Both the position numbers and the translations under genes were made by a program. From NCBI GenBank assembly GCA_963805255.1, contig CAWDTK010000009.1:1-64000 (forward strand): DNA of 64,000 bases. Direction: 5' to 3'. Position 1 is the stretch's first letter, and every line of letters starts with the position of its first letter. Source of the stretch: Bog-532 sp963805255 (GTDB lineage Bacteria; Actinomycetota; Actinomycetes; Streptosporangiales; Streptosporangiaceae). Of the stretch, positions 29,829 through 39,313 are shown piece by piece. Below the pieces are notes generated by a model. That model ran no database searches, was not told the DNA's origin, and saw nothing but the letters and a program-made list of their open reading frames with translations.

Positions 29829-30470
29829 TCATCGATACATCACTTTCTGATGGCATGTCTGGTCGGCCGTTGTCTCGGTTTCGGTGCCGATCAGGGCTGC
29901 GAGTGCTGGATGGCGGCGCAGCTTGTCCAGACAGCGGCGGCGATTCGGCCCGATGCTGCCGACCGGGATGCCCAGCTTGGCGCTGATCTGGGCGTACGGC
30001 ACCGGCGGGTCTTTGATGAGCAGGGTGATCAGTTGCTGGTCGCGGGGGGGCAGGTGCGCGAACGCCTCGCGCAGCGCGGCGCGGCGCTCGGCCACCAGCA
30101 GCTTTTGTTCCGCCGTCTGGGCCTGCTGGTCCGGGATGTTCGCGTCCTCTGGCACGTGCCCGGCCGCACGCGGCCCGCGTATCGCGCGCAGCACCCGGAC
30201 ACATTCGCGCTGGGTGGTGGTGGCGAGCCAGCCGGGAAGCGCGGCCGGGTCGCGGATTCTGTCCAGCTGGTCCACCAGATGCAGCCAGACACTCTGGCCG
30301 ACGTCGCCGGCGTCGGCGCCGCCTAGCCGGTGCCTGCGGCAGATGGACCAGATCAGCGGGGCGTACCGCTCGACCAGTGCGTCCCAGGCCTGCTGGTCGC
30401 CGTTTCTGGCGCGGGTCACCAGGCCCGTAACGGACAGGTCATCGCGCACCGGGCCCGCCTCAGCGCTCAT
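29829..30470 (-). CDS. ECF-type RNA polymerase sigma factor
   Basis: A 213-residue sigma factor. Region 2 appears in DQQAWDALVERYAPLIWSIC, HRLGGADAGDVGQSVWLHLV and LPGWLATTTQRECVRVLRA. Region 4 appears in FAHLPPRDQQLITLLIKDPP and YAQISAKLGIPVGSIGPNRR, a pattern I recall in sigma factors accompanying many actinobacterial regulators. The ATG at 30470 has AAGGAG nine bases upstream. No anti-sigma gene is recognisable; the intact gene sits among broken ones, so its regulon may be elsewhere. Confidence 0.82.
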   Translation of the reverse strand: MSAEAGPVRDDLSVTGLVTRARNGDQQAWDALVERYAPLIWSICRRHRLGGADAGDVGQSVWLHLVDQLDRIRDPAALPGWLATTTQRECVRVLRAIRGPRAAGHVPEDANIPDQQAQTAEQKLLVAERRAALREAFAHLPPRDQQLITLLIKDPPVPYAQISAKLGIPVGSIGPNRRRCLDKLRRHPALAALIGTETETTADQTCHQKVMYR

Positions 30471-30676
30471 GATCTTGTTCTCCTTTTGTGCCGGGGCACT
30501 CGCGCCCGGTGTCGCGTGCGGTGGCGGACAAGTCATTTCCCCCTTGCGTGAGGACGCATAAGTCTTGTTCAAGGGCGCGGCGCACTAAGGCCGTGGCACT
30601 AGGTGCCCAGGAGCATGCCGGACACGTGCGTGGCCTGTGAGGCTCGAAAATGCGATTCGGGTGGTGCCTGTGGCAG

Positions 30677-30790
30677 TCAGGCAGCGACGTAGTACTCATG
30701 GGTGAGTCCGCCGAGAACCTGTCTGCGGTGGATCCGGTGCTCGGCGAGGTTGATCGTCTGTGGTGGCTGAGTCTCGGCTTGAGCTGGTGA
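30677..30790 (-). pseudogene. C-terminal fragment of an integrase-type transposase
   Basis: The minus-strand frame ends with TINLAEHRIHRRQVLGGL followed by THEYYVAA. This closely resembles the last residues (VLGGLINEYxxAA) of IS3-like integrase-core transposases. Nothing of the catalytic core is present upstream, so only the tail of the gene remains. Neighbouring short frames are not protein-like. Confidence 0.42.
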
Positions 30791-30993
30791 GCTGGCCGAG
30801 CTCCTCGATGTCGATGGTTCTGGATTTCCGCGGGCCATCAGGCGGCTTCCCGGCAGCCCGGCCCTTGTTTTGTTGCTGTCAGGCTCACCCGCCCGGGTAT
30901 GCACGGGGCAGGGGCCGGCTGACCCCTTTTGCGGCGTGGCGGTGGCCGGGGCAGAACTACCCACACGCGCCGCGGGCCGGGCGCGGCTAGACC

Positions 30994-32573
30994 CAATGCC
31001 GGGGAGTTAAGCGTTTCGCCTTGTAGTCAAGCGGTTTGCCGGGATCGTGGCTTCGGGCGGACATGGCAACGGAGGCTGCGGTAGGACGGGTGTCGACCAA
31101 AACGGCCCGTGTACCGGAGACCTCCGTTGCCTGCCCAGTCTGTCATCCGTTCTGCTGTCACGTCGGTCACGACGACGATCACCGTGGCCGCCGGGGTGTT
31201 TGCTGCCGGTCACCTCGGCGAGCTCACGCGGATCGTGCCGTTCGAGCTCGCCGATGCGGTGCTGGAGGAAGAAGGCGGGCTGGAGAGGCGGGTACGGCTG
31301 GCGCCGTCGCGGGCGGGCCTGTATTTCCTGCTGGCGATGTGCCTGTTCCCGCGGGCCGGTTATCGGGGAGTATGGGGCAAGCTGACCGCGGGGCTGCGGG
31401 TGCTGGGGCTGGCGGCGCCTTCGGGGAAGGCCCTGCGGGACCTGCGCCGGCGTATCGGGATCCCGCCGGTGAGGCGGCTGTTCGAGATCCTGGCCGGGCC
31501 GCTGGGGCAGCCGCGCACGCCCGGGATCATGTTCCGCGGGTACCGGACGGTCTCGTTCGACGGCTGCAAGTCGGTCAAGGTGCCCGATACGGCGAAGAAC
31601 CGGGCGTGGCTGGGCAAGCAGAAGGCGTCCAACGGGGAGACCGGCTACCCGGGGCTCGCGCTGATGGCCCTGGTGGAGACAGGTACCCGGGCGCTGCTCG
31701 GCGCGGTCTTCGGCCCGGGAGCCGAGGGGGAGACGGGCCAGGCGCGGGAGCTGCTGCCCCTGCTGGATGAGTCCATGCTGGTGCTGATCGACCGCGGCTT
31801 CGACGGCGGGGACTTCCTCGCCGCGGTCGCCGCCACGAAGGCGCAGTTCCTCGTCCGGCTCACCAGCACCCGCCGCCTGCCAGTCCTGCGGCACTTGCCC
31901 GACGGGTCGTTCCTGTCAGTCATCGGCGGCGTGAAGGTCCGCATCATCACCGCGGCCGTGACCGTCACCTGCCACGACGGCACCACCTACGGCGGCACTT
32001 ACCGGCTGGCCACGACCCTGCTGGGCCACCGCGCATACCCGGCGGACGCGCTGATGACGCTGTACCACGAGCGCTGGCAGCACGAGATCACCTACCTCGC
32101 GCTGCGCCACACCCTGCTTCAGGGCCGCGTGCTCCGCTCGGGGGACCCCGCCGGCATCGAGCAGGAGATGTGGGCGCTGCTGGCCGTCTACCAGGCGCTG
32201 CGGACCGCTGTCACCGATGCCGTCCAGTCCGTGCCCGGCACTGACCCCGACCGGGCCAGCTACCAGATCGCCGTCGAGACCGCCCAGAACCTCCTCATCA
32301 CCGCGCAGAACATCACCGATCCCGGCGGGGACCTGACCGGCGGCATCGGCCGCGCCGTCCTCGCGAGCCTGCACGGCCCCCGGCGGCCCCGCGTCTGCGC
32401 CCGCAAGGTCAAGTCCCCGCTCAGCCGCTGGAACAAGCACCCCGACGGCAAACCCCGCGCAAACCATCGCATAACCAGCATCACCGCCCACGTCGACCCC
32501 AGCTATCACCAGCCTGCGACACGCCGCCGGAAATCCGTGACAAACGCTGAAGGACCCTAACTCCCCGGCATTG
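30994..32573 (+). mobile_element. IS4-family insertion sequence, copy 1
   Basis: A 1580-bp element with perfect 16-bp terminal inverted repeats (CAATGCCGGGGAGTTA at the left, its complement at the right). It is flanked by a perfect 10-bp target duplication CGGCTAGACC (30984-30993 and 32574-32583). The target overlaps the stop codon of the regulator gene on the minus strand, and the duplication restores that stop. Copy 2 at 51198-52777 appears to differ at one base only. Confidence 0.95.
31109..32560 (+). CDS. IS4-family transposase (copy 1)
   Basis: A 483-residue DDE transposase. The N-terminal IS4 domain reads FAAGHLGELTRIVPFELADA. Catalytic residues lie in YRTVSFDGCKSVKVPD, MLVLIDRGFDGGDF and the family Y-R-E-type signature LYHERWQHEITYLALRHTL. 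The frame is open and full length, so it is probably functional. The real start may be the TTG seven codons in (giving MPAQSVIRS). C at 31852 versus G in copy 2 is a synonymous difference. Confidence 0.93.
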   Translation: MYRRPPLPAQSVIRSAVTSVTTTITVAAGVFAAGHLGELTRIVPFELADAVLEEEGGLERRVRLAPSRAGLYFLLAMCLFPRAGYRGVWGKLTAGLRVLGLAAPSGKALRDLRRRIGIPPVRRLFEILAGPLGQPRTPGIMFRGYRTVSFDGCKSVKVPDTAKNRAWLGKQKASNGETGYPGLALMALVETGTRALLGAVFGPGAEGETGQARELLPLLDESMLVLIDRGFDGGDFLAAVAATKAQFLVRLTSTRRLPVLRHLPDGSFLSVIGGVKVRIITAAVTVTCHDGTTYGGTYRLATTLLGHRAYPADALMTLYHERWQHEITYLALRHTLLQGRVLRSGDPAGIEQEMWALLAVYQALRTAVTDAVQSVPGTDPDRASYQIAVETAQNLLITAQNITDPGGDLTGGIGRAVLASLHGPRRPRVCARKVKSPLSRWNKHPDGKPRANHRITSITAHVDPSYHQPATRRRKSVTNAEGP

Positions 32574-32576
32574 CGG

Positions 32577-35194
32577 CTAGACCAGGCCCGCGGTCAGGGC
32601 CAGGCGGGTCAGGTCGGCGCGGCGGCGGCAGCCGGTCTTGTCCCGGATCCGGTCCAGGTGGGAGCCGACGGTGCGGACGCTGATGTACAGCTGGGCGGCG
32701 ATCTGGGCGTCGGTGCGGCCCTGGGCGACCAGGGTGACCAGTTCTTGTTCCCGGGCGCTGAGCTTTGCCAGTCCCGGCGCCTGGGGTTGCTGCGGGCCGG
32801 GGGCGGTGAGCAGGAGGGCGTACTCGGCCGCGGTGGCCAGGCTCATCGCGGCGCCGCGCTCCCCGGCCGCCCGCGCCCGGGCGGCCCCGAGTGCCTGCCG
32901 GGCCTTATGCAACGGTTCCTGCCGGCGGCGCGCGTACGGGGCCGGCTCCGGATACCCCTCCTGCCGCAAGAACGCGGCATAAGCGGCCCACATTGTGAGG
33001 GCCTCGGCGCAGCGCCCAGTCGCGGCGCACAGGTACCCGCAGCAGTCCAGGCCGAACGCCGCGTCACCCCGGCCGCCGGTCCGCGCGGCGATCTGGAGCG
33101 CTTCCCGCAGGTGCGCTGCGGCGTCGTCGGTGCGGCCCGCCCGCAGGTCCAACATCGCCATCTTCGCCAATTGGACCGGCAGGTTCCACAGGTCGCCCGC
33201 GTCCCGGGACCGGGCCATGCCCATCGCGCAGCTGCGCTCGGCGGCGGCCAGGTCCCCCGCTGCGGCCAGTACCTCGGTCAAGAGGTTGCTGCGCACCCGG
33301 GCTATCCAGCCGGGGATGCCGGCCGTGATCTGCTCGGTTTGCCAGGCCAGCTGCACAGCGCTGCCCAGGTCGCCGGCGTAATGGGCGGCGATGCTGAGGG
33401 CCGCCAGGGCAAGCGCCTCCCCGGCCGGGTAGCCAACCTGCTCGGCCATGGCCAGGGCGCGGCGGCCATCGTCGGCCGCCTCGGCGATCCGGCCCAGGTA
33501 TCGCAATGACACCGACCGGCCGGCCAGGCAGTCCGCGATAACCTGGGACGGCCCCCGGTCCCCGATAGCATCGCGGACCGCGGTGAAGTGGCCCAGCGCC
33601 CCGGCCAGATCGGCCGAGAAAAAGGCCGTCAGACCGAGCCAGACCTGCGCGGCGCTCCATCCCTCGCTGCCCACGGTGGCGCGGTCGGCGGCCGCGCGCA
33701 GCAGCGGGTACCCGCCCGCCAGCCGGCCCCGCAGCAGCCACCACGGCGCCAGCGCGACCGCCAGCCGCAGCGCGATGGCCACATCATGGTCCATGGCCCA
33801 GGCCAGCGCCTGCCGCATGGTGGCGTCTTCGGTGTCCAGCCAGCGGGCGGCGGCCACTTCTCCGGTGCTGGTCTGCAGCCCGTCCTCGGCCTGCTCGGCG
33901 ACCCGCAGCGCGTATCCGGCGAGGGCGGTGGCCGCCGCCTCCTGCTCCCCGGTCTCGGCCAGCAGCCCGGCCCCGTAGGCGCGCAGCGTCTCCAGCATCA
34001 CATACCGGGCCCGGCCATCCGGACCGGCCCGCGGCGGGACCAGCAGCGAGCAATCCACCAGGTGCAGCACCGCCGGCCCGGCGCCAGCCCACGCGACCGC
34101 CTCGGCGGCCTCTAACGTGAACGGCCCCGGGAACACCGAGAGCTGGCGGAACACCCGCCGCTCGTGGTCATCGAGCAGCTGGTAACTCCACTGCACGGTG
34201 GCGGCCAGCGACCGCTGCCGGGCCGCCGCCAGCCGGTCTCCGGTGGTCAGCAGCCGGAACGGGTCATCGAGGCCGTCCAGCAGCTGGGTCACGCCTAGGG
34301 CCTCCACCCGCGCCGCCGCCAGCTCGATCGCCAGCGGCATCCCATCCAGCCGCGCCACCAGCCGCGCCACCACCGGCCCGGTCTGGTCATCCAGCCCGAA
34401 CCGCGCGTCCGCACGGCGGGCCCGGTCCGTGAACAGCGCCACCGCCTCACACCCCGCATCGGCGGCATCATCGGGGCCGGGCAGGGCCAGCGGTCCAGCC
34501 GGTACCGGGCCTCCCCGGCGATCCGCAGCGGCTCCCGGCTGGTCGCCAAAATCCGCACGTCATCGGCGGCGGGCAGCAGCCCAGCGCACAGCCCCGCGGC
34601 CGCGCCGATCAAATGCTCACAGTTATCCAGCACCAGCAGCAGCTGCTGCCGGGCCAGCACCCGCGCCAGCGCATCGGCCGCCGGCACCCCCGGCTGGTCC
34701 CGTATCCCCAGCGCCACCGCCACGACCGCCGCCACCAGCGCCGGGTCCCGCACTGCGGCCAGTTCCGCCAGCCAGGCACCGTCCGCGAACCGGCCCGCCA
34801 CCCGCTCCGCGACCTCCCCGGCCAGCCGGGTCTTGCCCGCACCGCCCGGCCCGGCCACCGTCACCAGCCGGTAGTCATCCAGCAGGCCCGCCACCGCGGC
34901 CACCGCCCCGGCCCGGCCCACGAAACTCGTCAGCGCCGACGCGAAGCCATGCACCCCATCCGCCGCGGTACCCACCGCAGACCGCCCCACGCCCGTACCA
35001 TAACCACCGGCCGCCACCGCCGTACAGCCCAGCCAGGCCCGGCCAAAGCCGCGCCAGACCAGGGCCGACGCCGGTAAGGCGCGGGCCCGGACGTCCCATA
35101 CGGCCAGCTCAGCGCTTCCGAGAACAGGGACCCGGGTCTTCGGCGTCGCCGTTGGAGCTAATCTCCGGCCCGATAATCCCCGGACCCGCGCCAA
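32577..35194 (-). pseudogene. ATPase/TPR LuxR-type transcriptional regulator, frameshifted
   Basis: The upstream frame (35194 to about 34490) has the NB-ARC-like ATPase: SFVGRAGAVAAVAGLLDDY, Walker A VAGPGGAGKTRLAGEV, Walker B LLLVLDNCEHL and ILATSREPLRIAGEARYRL. The downstream frame (to 32577) continues with VALFTDRARRADARFG, DGMPLAIELAAARVEAL, a long helical repeat region and a C-terminal LuxR helix-turn-helix LSAREQELVTLVAQGRTDAQ. One base is missing near 34494, between RYRL and PLALPGP. The intact protein would be about 870 residues, like the large regulators of secondary metabolism. IS4 copy 1 is inserted exactly at its stop codon. Confidence 0.82.
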
Positions 35195-35213
35195 GTCCTC
35201 CTCGGACCCCGAC

Positions 35214-35273
35214 CTGACCAGCGCACTGACATCGAGATGACCGAATCTCTGACAGTGAGGTGCGGCCTCTTAG
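35214..35273 (+). repeat. 60-bp direct repeat, copy 2
   Basis: Second copy of the repeat at 29521-29580, same orientation, four mismatches. It lies just upstream of the regulator pseudogene and is not followed by the DUF4232 sequence seen after copy 1. Confidence 0.85.
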
Positions 35274-35584
35274 TCGGCCGGACGCCCGGCCAGGTCCGCC
35301 GTCGCCTGGTCCGCCCGGAACGATCACCAGGTGGAAGTCCGCGACCAGGAAGAGGGCGCGGCGCCCTGCCCGGGCGGCATACCGAGGTAGATGGGGATGC
35401 TCACGCTGTCCGGCCTGGACGTGCCGCCGTCGCCGCGCTATGCATCGGAACGCCGGGATCGGGGCCGCGGGAACGGTGGCGGACAACTCCGGCGAGGAGG
35501 CGCGGCCGCTCGACCTGGTGGTGCCCGGGTGAGCAGGCCCCGTGGCCGGCGGCGGACGGGCGAGCCCGGTTATCGCGGGATCTG
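35274..35584. other. Stretch without a supported gene
   Basis: Open frames exist on both strands but none is protein-like along its length. A short segment, GIGAAGTVADNSGEEARPLD then a stop at about 35532, could be the end of a decayed gene. Confidence 0.35.
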
Positions 35585-36190
35585 CTACCCCTGGATCTGG
35601 GCGATGGCCTTGTCCGCGCTCAGGCAGCCCGCCGTGGTGAGCTCCAGGTTGGCGAGCGAGGCCTCCTGAGTCCGGTCGCCGGCCGCGGTCACGCAGTCGC
35701 TGACGACGTAGACCGTGAATCCGAGGTCCGTGCCGTGCCGGGCCGTCTGCTCGACGGTAAGGTTGGTGGCCACCCCGGTGACGTACACCGTGCTGATCGA
35801 CCGGTCCAGCAGCCATCGGACGACGTCGTTCCCGGCCAGCCCGGACAGCTTCTGGTTGTCGGCCACATGCGCGCCGGTGGCCAGCTCCGACATTTCCGGG
35901 ATCAGCTGAGCGCCGGGCGCGTTCGGCCGGAACGCTTCCTGCGCGTCACCGACGGCCCGCATGAAACCGGTGTTACGGACGAGGGAGCCCCCCCTCTCGG
36001 GCACGGTGAACCGGGTGAACACCAGCTGCGTACCGATCGAACGGGCCGCCGCGTGGAACTCCACCGCCCGGCCGATCACGCCACTGCGCGCGACCGGCTC
36101 ACCGAGCATCCCGCCGAAGAAACCCTCCGGCTTGATCACATTGACCTGCCAGTGCAGCGCGAGAACCGCGGCACTCCGTGGACCTGTCAT
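35585..36190 (-). CDS. Isochorismatase-fold protein lacking the catalytic Asp and Cys
   Basis: A 201-residue protein with the isochorismatase/cysteine-hydrolase fold. Strand 1 is AAVLALHWQVNVIKP, where the usual D of VIDxQ is replaced by H. The conserved Lys region is VADNQKLSGLAGNDV. The nucleophile loop reads VYVTGVATNLTVEQTARHG, with Thr or Leu where the Cys of VCVEQTAR belongs. I recall that this variant is shared by close actinobacterial relatives, so the protein may bind a ligand or have a different chemistry. The ATG at 36190 gives the family-like start MTGPRSAAVLAL. It is divergent from recQ. Confidence 0.78.
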   Translation of the reverse strand: MTGPRSAAVLALHWQVNVIKPEGFFGGMLGEPVARSGVIGRAVEFHAAARSIGTQLVFTRFTVPERGGSLVRNTGFMRAVGDAQEAFRPNAPGAQLIPEMSELATGAHVADNQKLSGLAGNDVVRWLLDRSISTVYVTGVATNLTVEQTARHGTDLGFTVYVVSDCVTAAGDRTQEASLANLELTTAGCLSADKAIAQIQG

Positions 36191-36372
36191 GGATACGATC
36201 TTCCCCGTCCAGGCCCCCGAGAACCGGCGTTTTGCCCGCACAAGCATCAGGGACAGGGTGTTTCCGGCCGAAACCGGCGGCCGGGAAACCGGTACTTCCC
36301 GGGCGCACGAACGTCAGCGAAAGCGGCATTAGCGCCGCGGGCCTGACGGTGCCGCCTGATACCAATAGGGAC

Positions 36373-38517
36373 ATGGCCGACACCGCTGCGCCCAGCCCGC
36401 CCGACGCGACCACCTCCGGCCTCCGCGACGAGGCCGAACGGTGCCTGCGGTCCCTCGCCGGTGATGACGCCCGGCTCCGCGAGGACCAGTGGACGGCGAT
36501 CAGCGCGCTGCTGGACGGCCGCCGCGCCCTGGTGGTCCAGCGCACCGGCTGGGGCAAGTCAGCGGTCTATTTCGTCGCCACCGCGCTGCTGCGCGCCCGG
36601 GGCGCGGGGCCAACGGTCATCGTCTCGCCGCTGCTGGCCCTGATGCGCAACCAGATCGACGCGGCTGGGCGCGCCGGGATCCGGGCCCGGACCATCAACT
36701 CCGCCAACGCCGAAGACTGGGAGGAGACCTTCGGCGAGATCGCCGCGGGCGCCGTGGACGTGCTGCTGGTCAGCCCGGAACGGCTGAACAATCCCGGTTT
36801 CCGCGACCGGGTGCTGCCCCAGCTGGCCGGGACCGCCGGGATGCTGGTGATCGACGAGGCGCACTGTATCTCGGACTGGGGCCACGACTTCCGCCCCGAC
36901 TACCGGCGGCTCCGCACGCTGCTGGGGTCGCTGCCGACGGGTGTTCCGGTGCTGGCGACGACCGCGACCGCCAACGCCCGCGTCACCCGCGACGTCGCCG
37001 AGCAGCTCGGCGCGGGCAGCCGGGACGAGGCGGTCGTCCTGCGCGGGCCGCTGGACCGGCAAAGCCTGCACCTGTCGGTCGTGTCACTGCCGACGGCGCA
37101 CCAGCGCCTGGCGTGGCTGGCCGAGCGCACCGGCGACCTGCCCGGGTCCGGGATCATCTACACGCTGACCGTGGCGGCCGCGCACGAGACCACGGCGTTC
37201 CTGCGCGATCAGGGGCTGGCGGTCACCGCCTACAGCGGCCGCGACGACCCGGACCAGCGGGTCGCCGCGGAGGAGGACCTGCTGGCCAACCGGCTCAAGG
37301 CCATCGTCGCGACCAGTGCCCTGGGCATGGGCTTCGACAAGCCTGACCTCGGGTTCGTCGTCCATCTGGGTGCCCCGCCGTCGCCGGTCGCCTACTACCA
37401 GCAGATCGGCCGGGCCGGCCGCGGCCTGCCGCACGCCGAGGTCATTCTGCTGCCCGGGCGGGAAGACCGCGACATCTGGGCGTACTTCGCCTCGCTGACG
37501 TTCCCGCCCGAGGCCGTCGTCCGGCACACCCTTGGCACGCTCGGTGCGGCCGGCCGCGCGCTGTCGTCGAGCGCGCTGGAGACCCGCGTCGACCTGAGCC
37601 GCGGCCGCCTGGAGACCATGCTGAAGGTCCTGGACGTGGACGGCGCCGTGCACCGGGTCAGCGGCGGCTGGGAGCCGACCGGCCAGCCGTGGTCCTACGA
37701 CGCCGAACGGTACGCGCGGGTGGCCGCGGAGCGATCCCGCGAGCAGCAGGCGATGCTCGATTACGCCTCCGGCCGTGACTGCCGGATGGAGTACCTGCGC
37801 CGTGAACTGGACGATCCGGCCGCCGGCCCGTGCGGGCGCTGCGACAACTGCACCGGACGGCACCGGACGGCCGACGTCTCGGGTGCCGGGGCCGCCACCG
37901 CCCGGGAGCGGCTGCTGCGTCCCGGCGTCGACGTCGCGCCGCGTCGGATGTGGCCGGCCGGGATGAAGGACCTCGGGATCGGCGCCTCCGGAAAGATTCC
38001 CGCCGGACTGTCCGCCGGCCCCGGCCGGGCCCTCGGCCGCCTCACCGACGTGGGCTGGGGCACCAGGCTGCGCGCACTGCTGTCCGGCGAAACGCCGGAC
38101 GAGCCGGTCACCGCGGACCTCACCAGCGCGCTGGTGACCGTGCTGGCCGCCTGGGACTGGGAGCATCGCCCCGCGGCGGTGGCGACCCTCCCGTCGCGGC
38201 CCCGGCCGCTGCTGATCGAGAGCCTGGGCCAGCGGATCGCCGGCATCGGGCGGCTTCCCTACCTCGGCGCGCTGAGGTACGCGGACGGCGGGCCCGGGCC
38301 GCGACGGCACAACAGCGCGCAGCGGCTGCGGTCGCTGTGGGAGGCGTTCACGGTCCCTGAGACACTCGCCGGTGCGCTGCCCGGCCTGGCCGGCCCGGTC
38401 CTGCTCATTGACGACCGGATCGAGACGGGCTGGACGATCACGGTCGCCGCCAAGCTGCTCCGCGAGGCGGGCGCCCCGGCCGTGCTGCCCCTCGTGCTGG
38501 CGGTGAACGCCGGCTGA
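36373..38517 (+). CDS. recQ: RecQ-family ATP-dependent DNA helicase with a PRTase-like tail
   Basis: A 714-residue helicase. Helicase motifs are RTGWGKSAVYFVA (Walker A), VIVSPLLALMRNQI, VIDEAHCISDWGHDFRPDYRR (DEAH plus the RecQ aromatic loop), ATTATANARVTRDV and the helicase C-terminal QQIGRAGRGLPHAEV. The zinc-binding Cys set follows in GRDCRMEYLRRELDD and GPCGRCDNC. Unlike E. coli RecQ there is no clear HRDC domain. The last 60 residues read PVLLIDDRIETGWTITVAAK and LLREAGAPAVLPLVLAVNAG, resembling the PRPP-binding loop of ComF-like phosphoribosyltransferases. The ATG at 36373 is chosen; the frame extends upstream to 36178 across the divergent promoter. Confidence 0.92.
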   Translation: MADTAAPSPPDATTSGLRDEAERCLRSLAGDDARLREDQWTAISALLDGRRALVVQRTGWGKSAVYFVATALLRARGAGPTVIVSPLLALMRNQIDAAGRAGIRARTINSANAEDWEETFGEIAAGAVDVLLVSPERLNNPGFRDRVLPQLAGTAGMLVIDEAHCISDWGHDFRPDYRRLRTLLGSLPTGVPVLATTATANARVTRDVAEQLGAGSRDEAVVLRGPLDRQSLHLSVVSLPTAHQRLAWLAERTGDLPGSGIIYTLTVAAAHETTAFLRDQGLAVTAYSGRDDPDQRVAAEEDLLANRLKAIVATSALGMGFDKPDLGFVVHLGAPPSPVAYYQQIGRAGRGLPHAEVILLPGREDRDIWAYFASLTFPPEAVVRHTLGTLGAAGRALSSSALETRVDLSRGRLETMLKVLDVDGAVHRVSGGWEPTGQPWSYDAERYARVAAERSREQQAMLDYASGRDCRMEYLRRELDDPAAGPCGRCDNCTGRHRTADVSGAGAATARERLLRPGVDVAPRRMWPAGMKDLGIGASGKIPAGLSAGPGRALGRLTDVGWGTRLRALLSGETPDEPVTADLTSALVTVLAAWDWEHRPAAVATLPSRPRPLLIESLGQRIAGIGRLPYLGALRYADGGPGPRRHNSAQRLRSLWEAFTVPETLAGALPGLAGPVLLIDDRIETGWTITVAAKLLREAGAPAVLPLVLAVNAG

Positions 38518-38771
38518 GCACAAGCGCCGCGCGGCCGGGGCCAGGCGGGCCGGCGCCGCCACCTCAGCGGTGGCCGCTCACCGCGTGCGGGATGCAGCTC
38601 CTCGAGCTGGCGCATCTCGTCCTCGCTCAGCTCCAGTTCCCCGGCGGCGAGTGCGTCCGAGGCCAGGTCGCGGCTCACCACGATCTGCATGACGACATAC
38701 TTCATCGGCGGCGCGGTAGGGTTCCGCGGCCGGTTCGCAGGCCAGCGCGTGCTTCCCGGCGACAGAGACCG

Positions 38772-39128
38772 TCAGCGATGGGTGGCCAGGATGGCTGCGA
38801 CGGCGTCCAGGGCGCCGGGGACGAGCGCGTAGTAGGCCCACACGCCACGCTTGTCACGGGTCAGGATGCCAGCGTCGATGAGCACCTTGAGGTGGTGCGA
38901 GATCGTCGGCTGGGTGAGCCCGAGCGGCTCGGTCAGCTCGCACACGCACGCTTCGCCGTCCTTGTGCGCGGCGACCATCGAGACCAGCCGGAGCCGGGTC
39001 GGGTCAGCCAGCGCCTTGAGCAACTGGGCCAGGTCGGCGGCCTGAGCCGCAGTGATCGGCTCTTTCAGCAGCGACGCGCAGGGCGCGCTGGTATCCCGGG
39101 GCGAGCGGACGGTGACGGCAGGACTCAC
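38772..39128 (-). CDS. ArsR-family metalloid/metal-responsive repressor
   Basis: A 118-residue winged-helix repressor: LAQLLKALADPTRLRLVSMV, then the metal-binding type motif ACVCELTEPLGLTQPTISHH followed by LKVLIDAGILTRDKRGVWAYY. The CVCEL cysteines fit the alpha-3 arsenic-sensing site of ArsR. I chose a GTG at about 39128; the longer frame begins with a TTG. No arsenite pump or arsenate reductase is adjacent. A rhodanese gene lies upstream on the same strand, so a sulfur- or metalloid-related role is possible. Confidence 0.86.
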   Translation of the reverse strand: MSPAVTVRSPRDTSAPCASLLKEPITAAQAADLAQLLKALADPTRLRLVSMVAAHKDGEACVCELTEPLGLTQPTISHHLKVLIDAGILTRDKRGVWAYYALVPGALDAVAAILATHR

Positions 39129-39313
39129 CACTCCAGTATGCGCCAGGCATTGACAAGGTTCTATGCGAACCGGAAACCGGCACAAGATCAGCGGGCGTGA
39201 TTTGTGTGCACTTTCTGTGGGCCAGCAGAAAGTGCACAACTTTTGGAGCCGGAGGGCCCCAGAGGGCCGGGAGAGCCGTGGCGGTGAGGGCCCGGATGGC
39301 GGAGAGAGCCCGG

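Noticed and set aside
38560..38705. Short minus-strand frame ending in ELSEDEMRQLEELHPAR
   Set aside because: It resembles the tail of an aldo/keto reductase, but the frame then runs antisense into recQ and no catalytic part is present. Too little remains to call.
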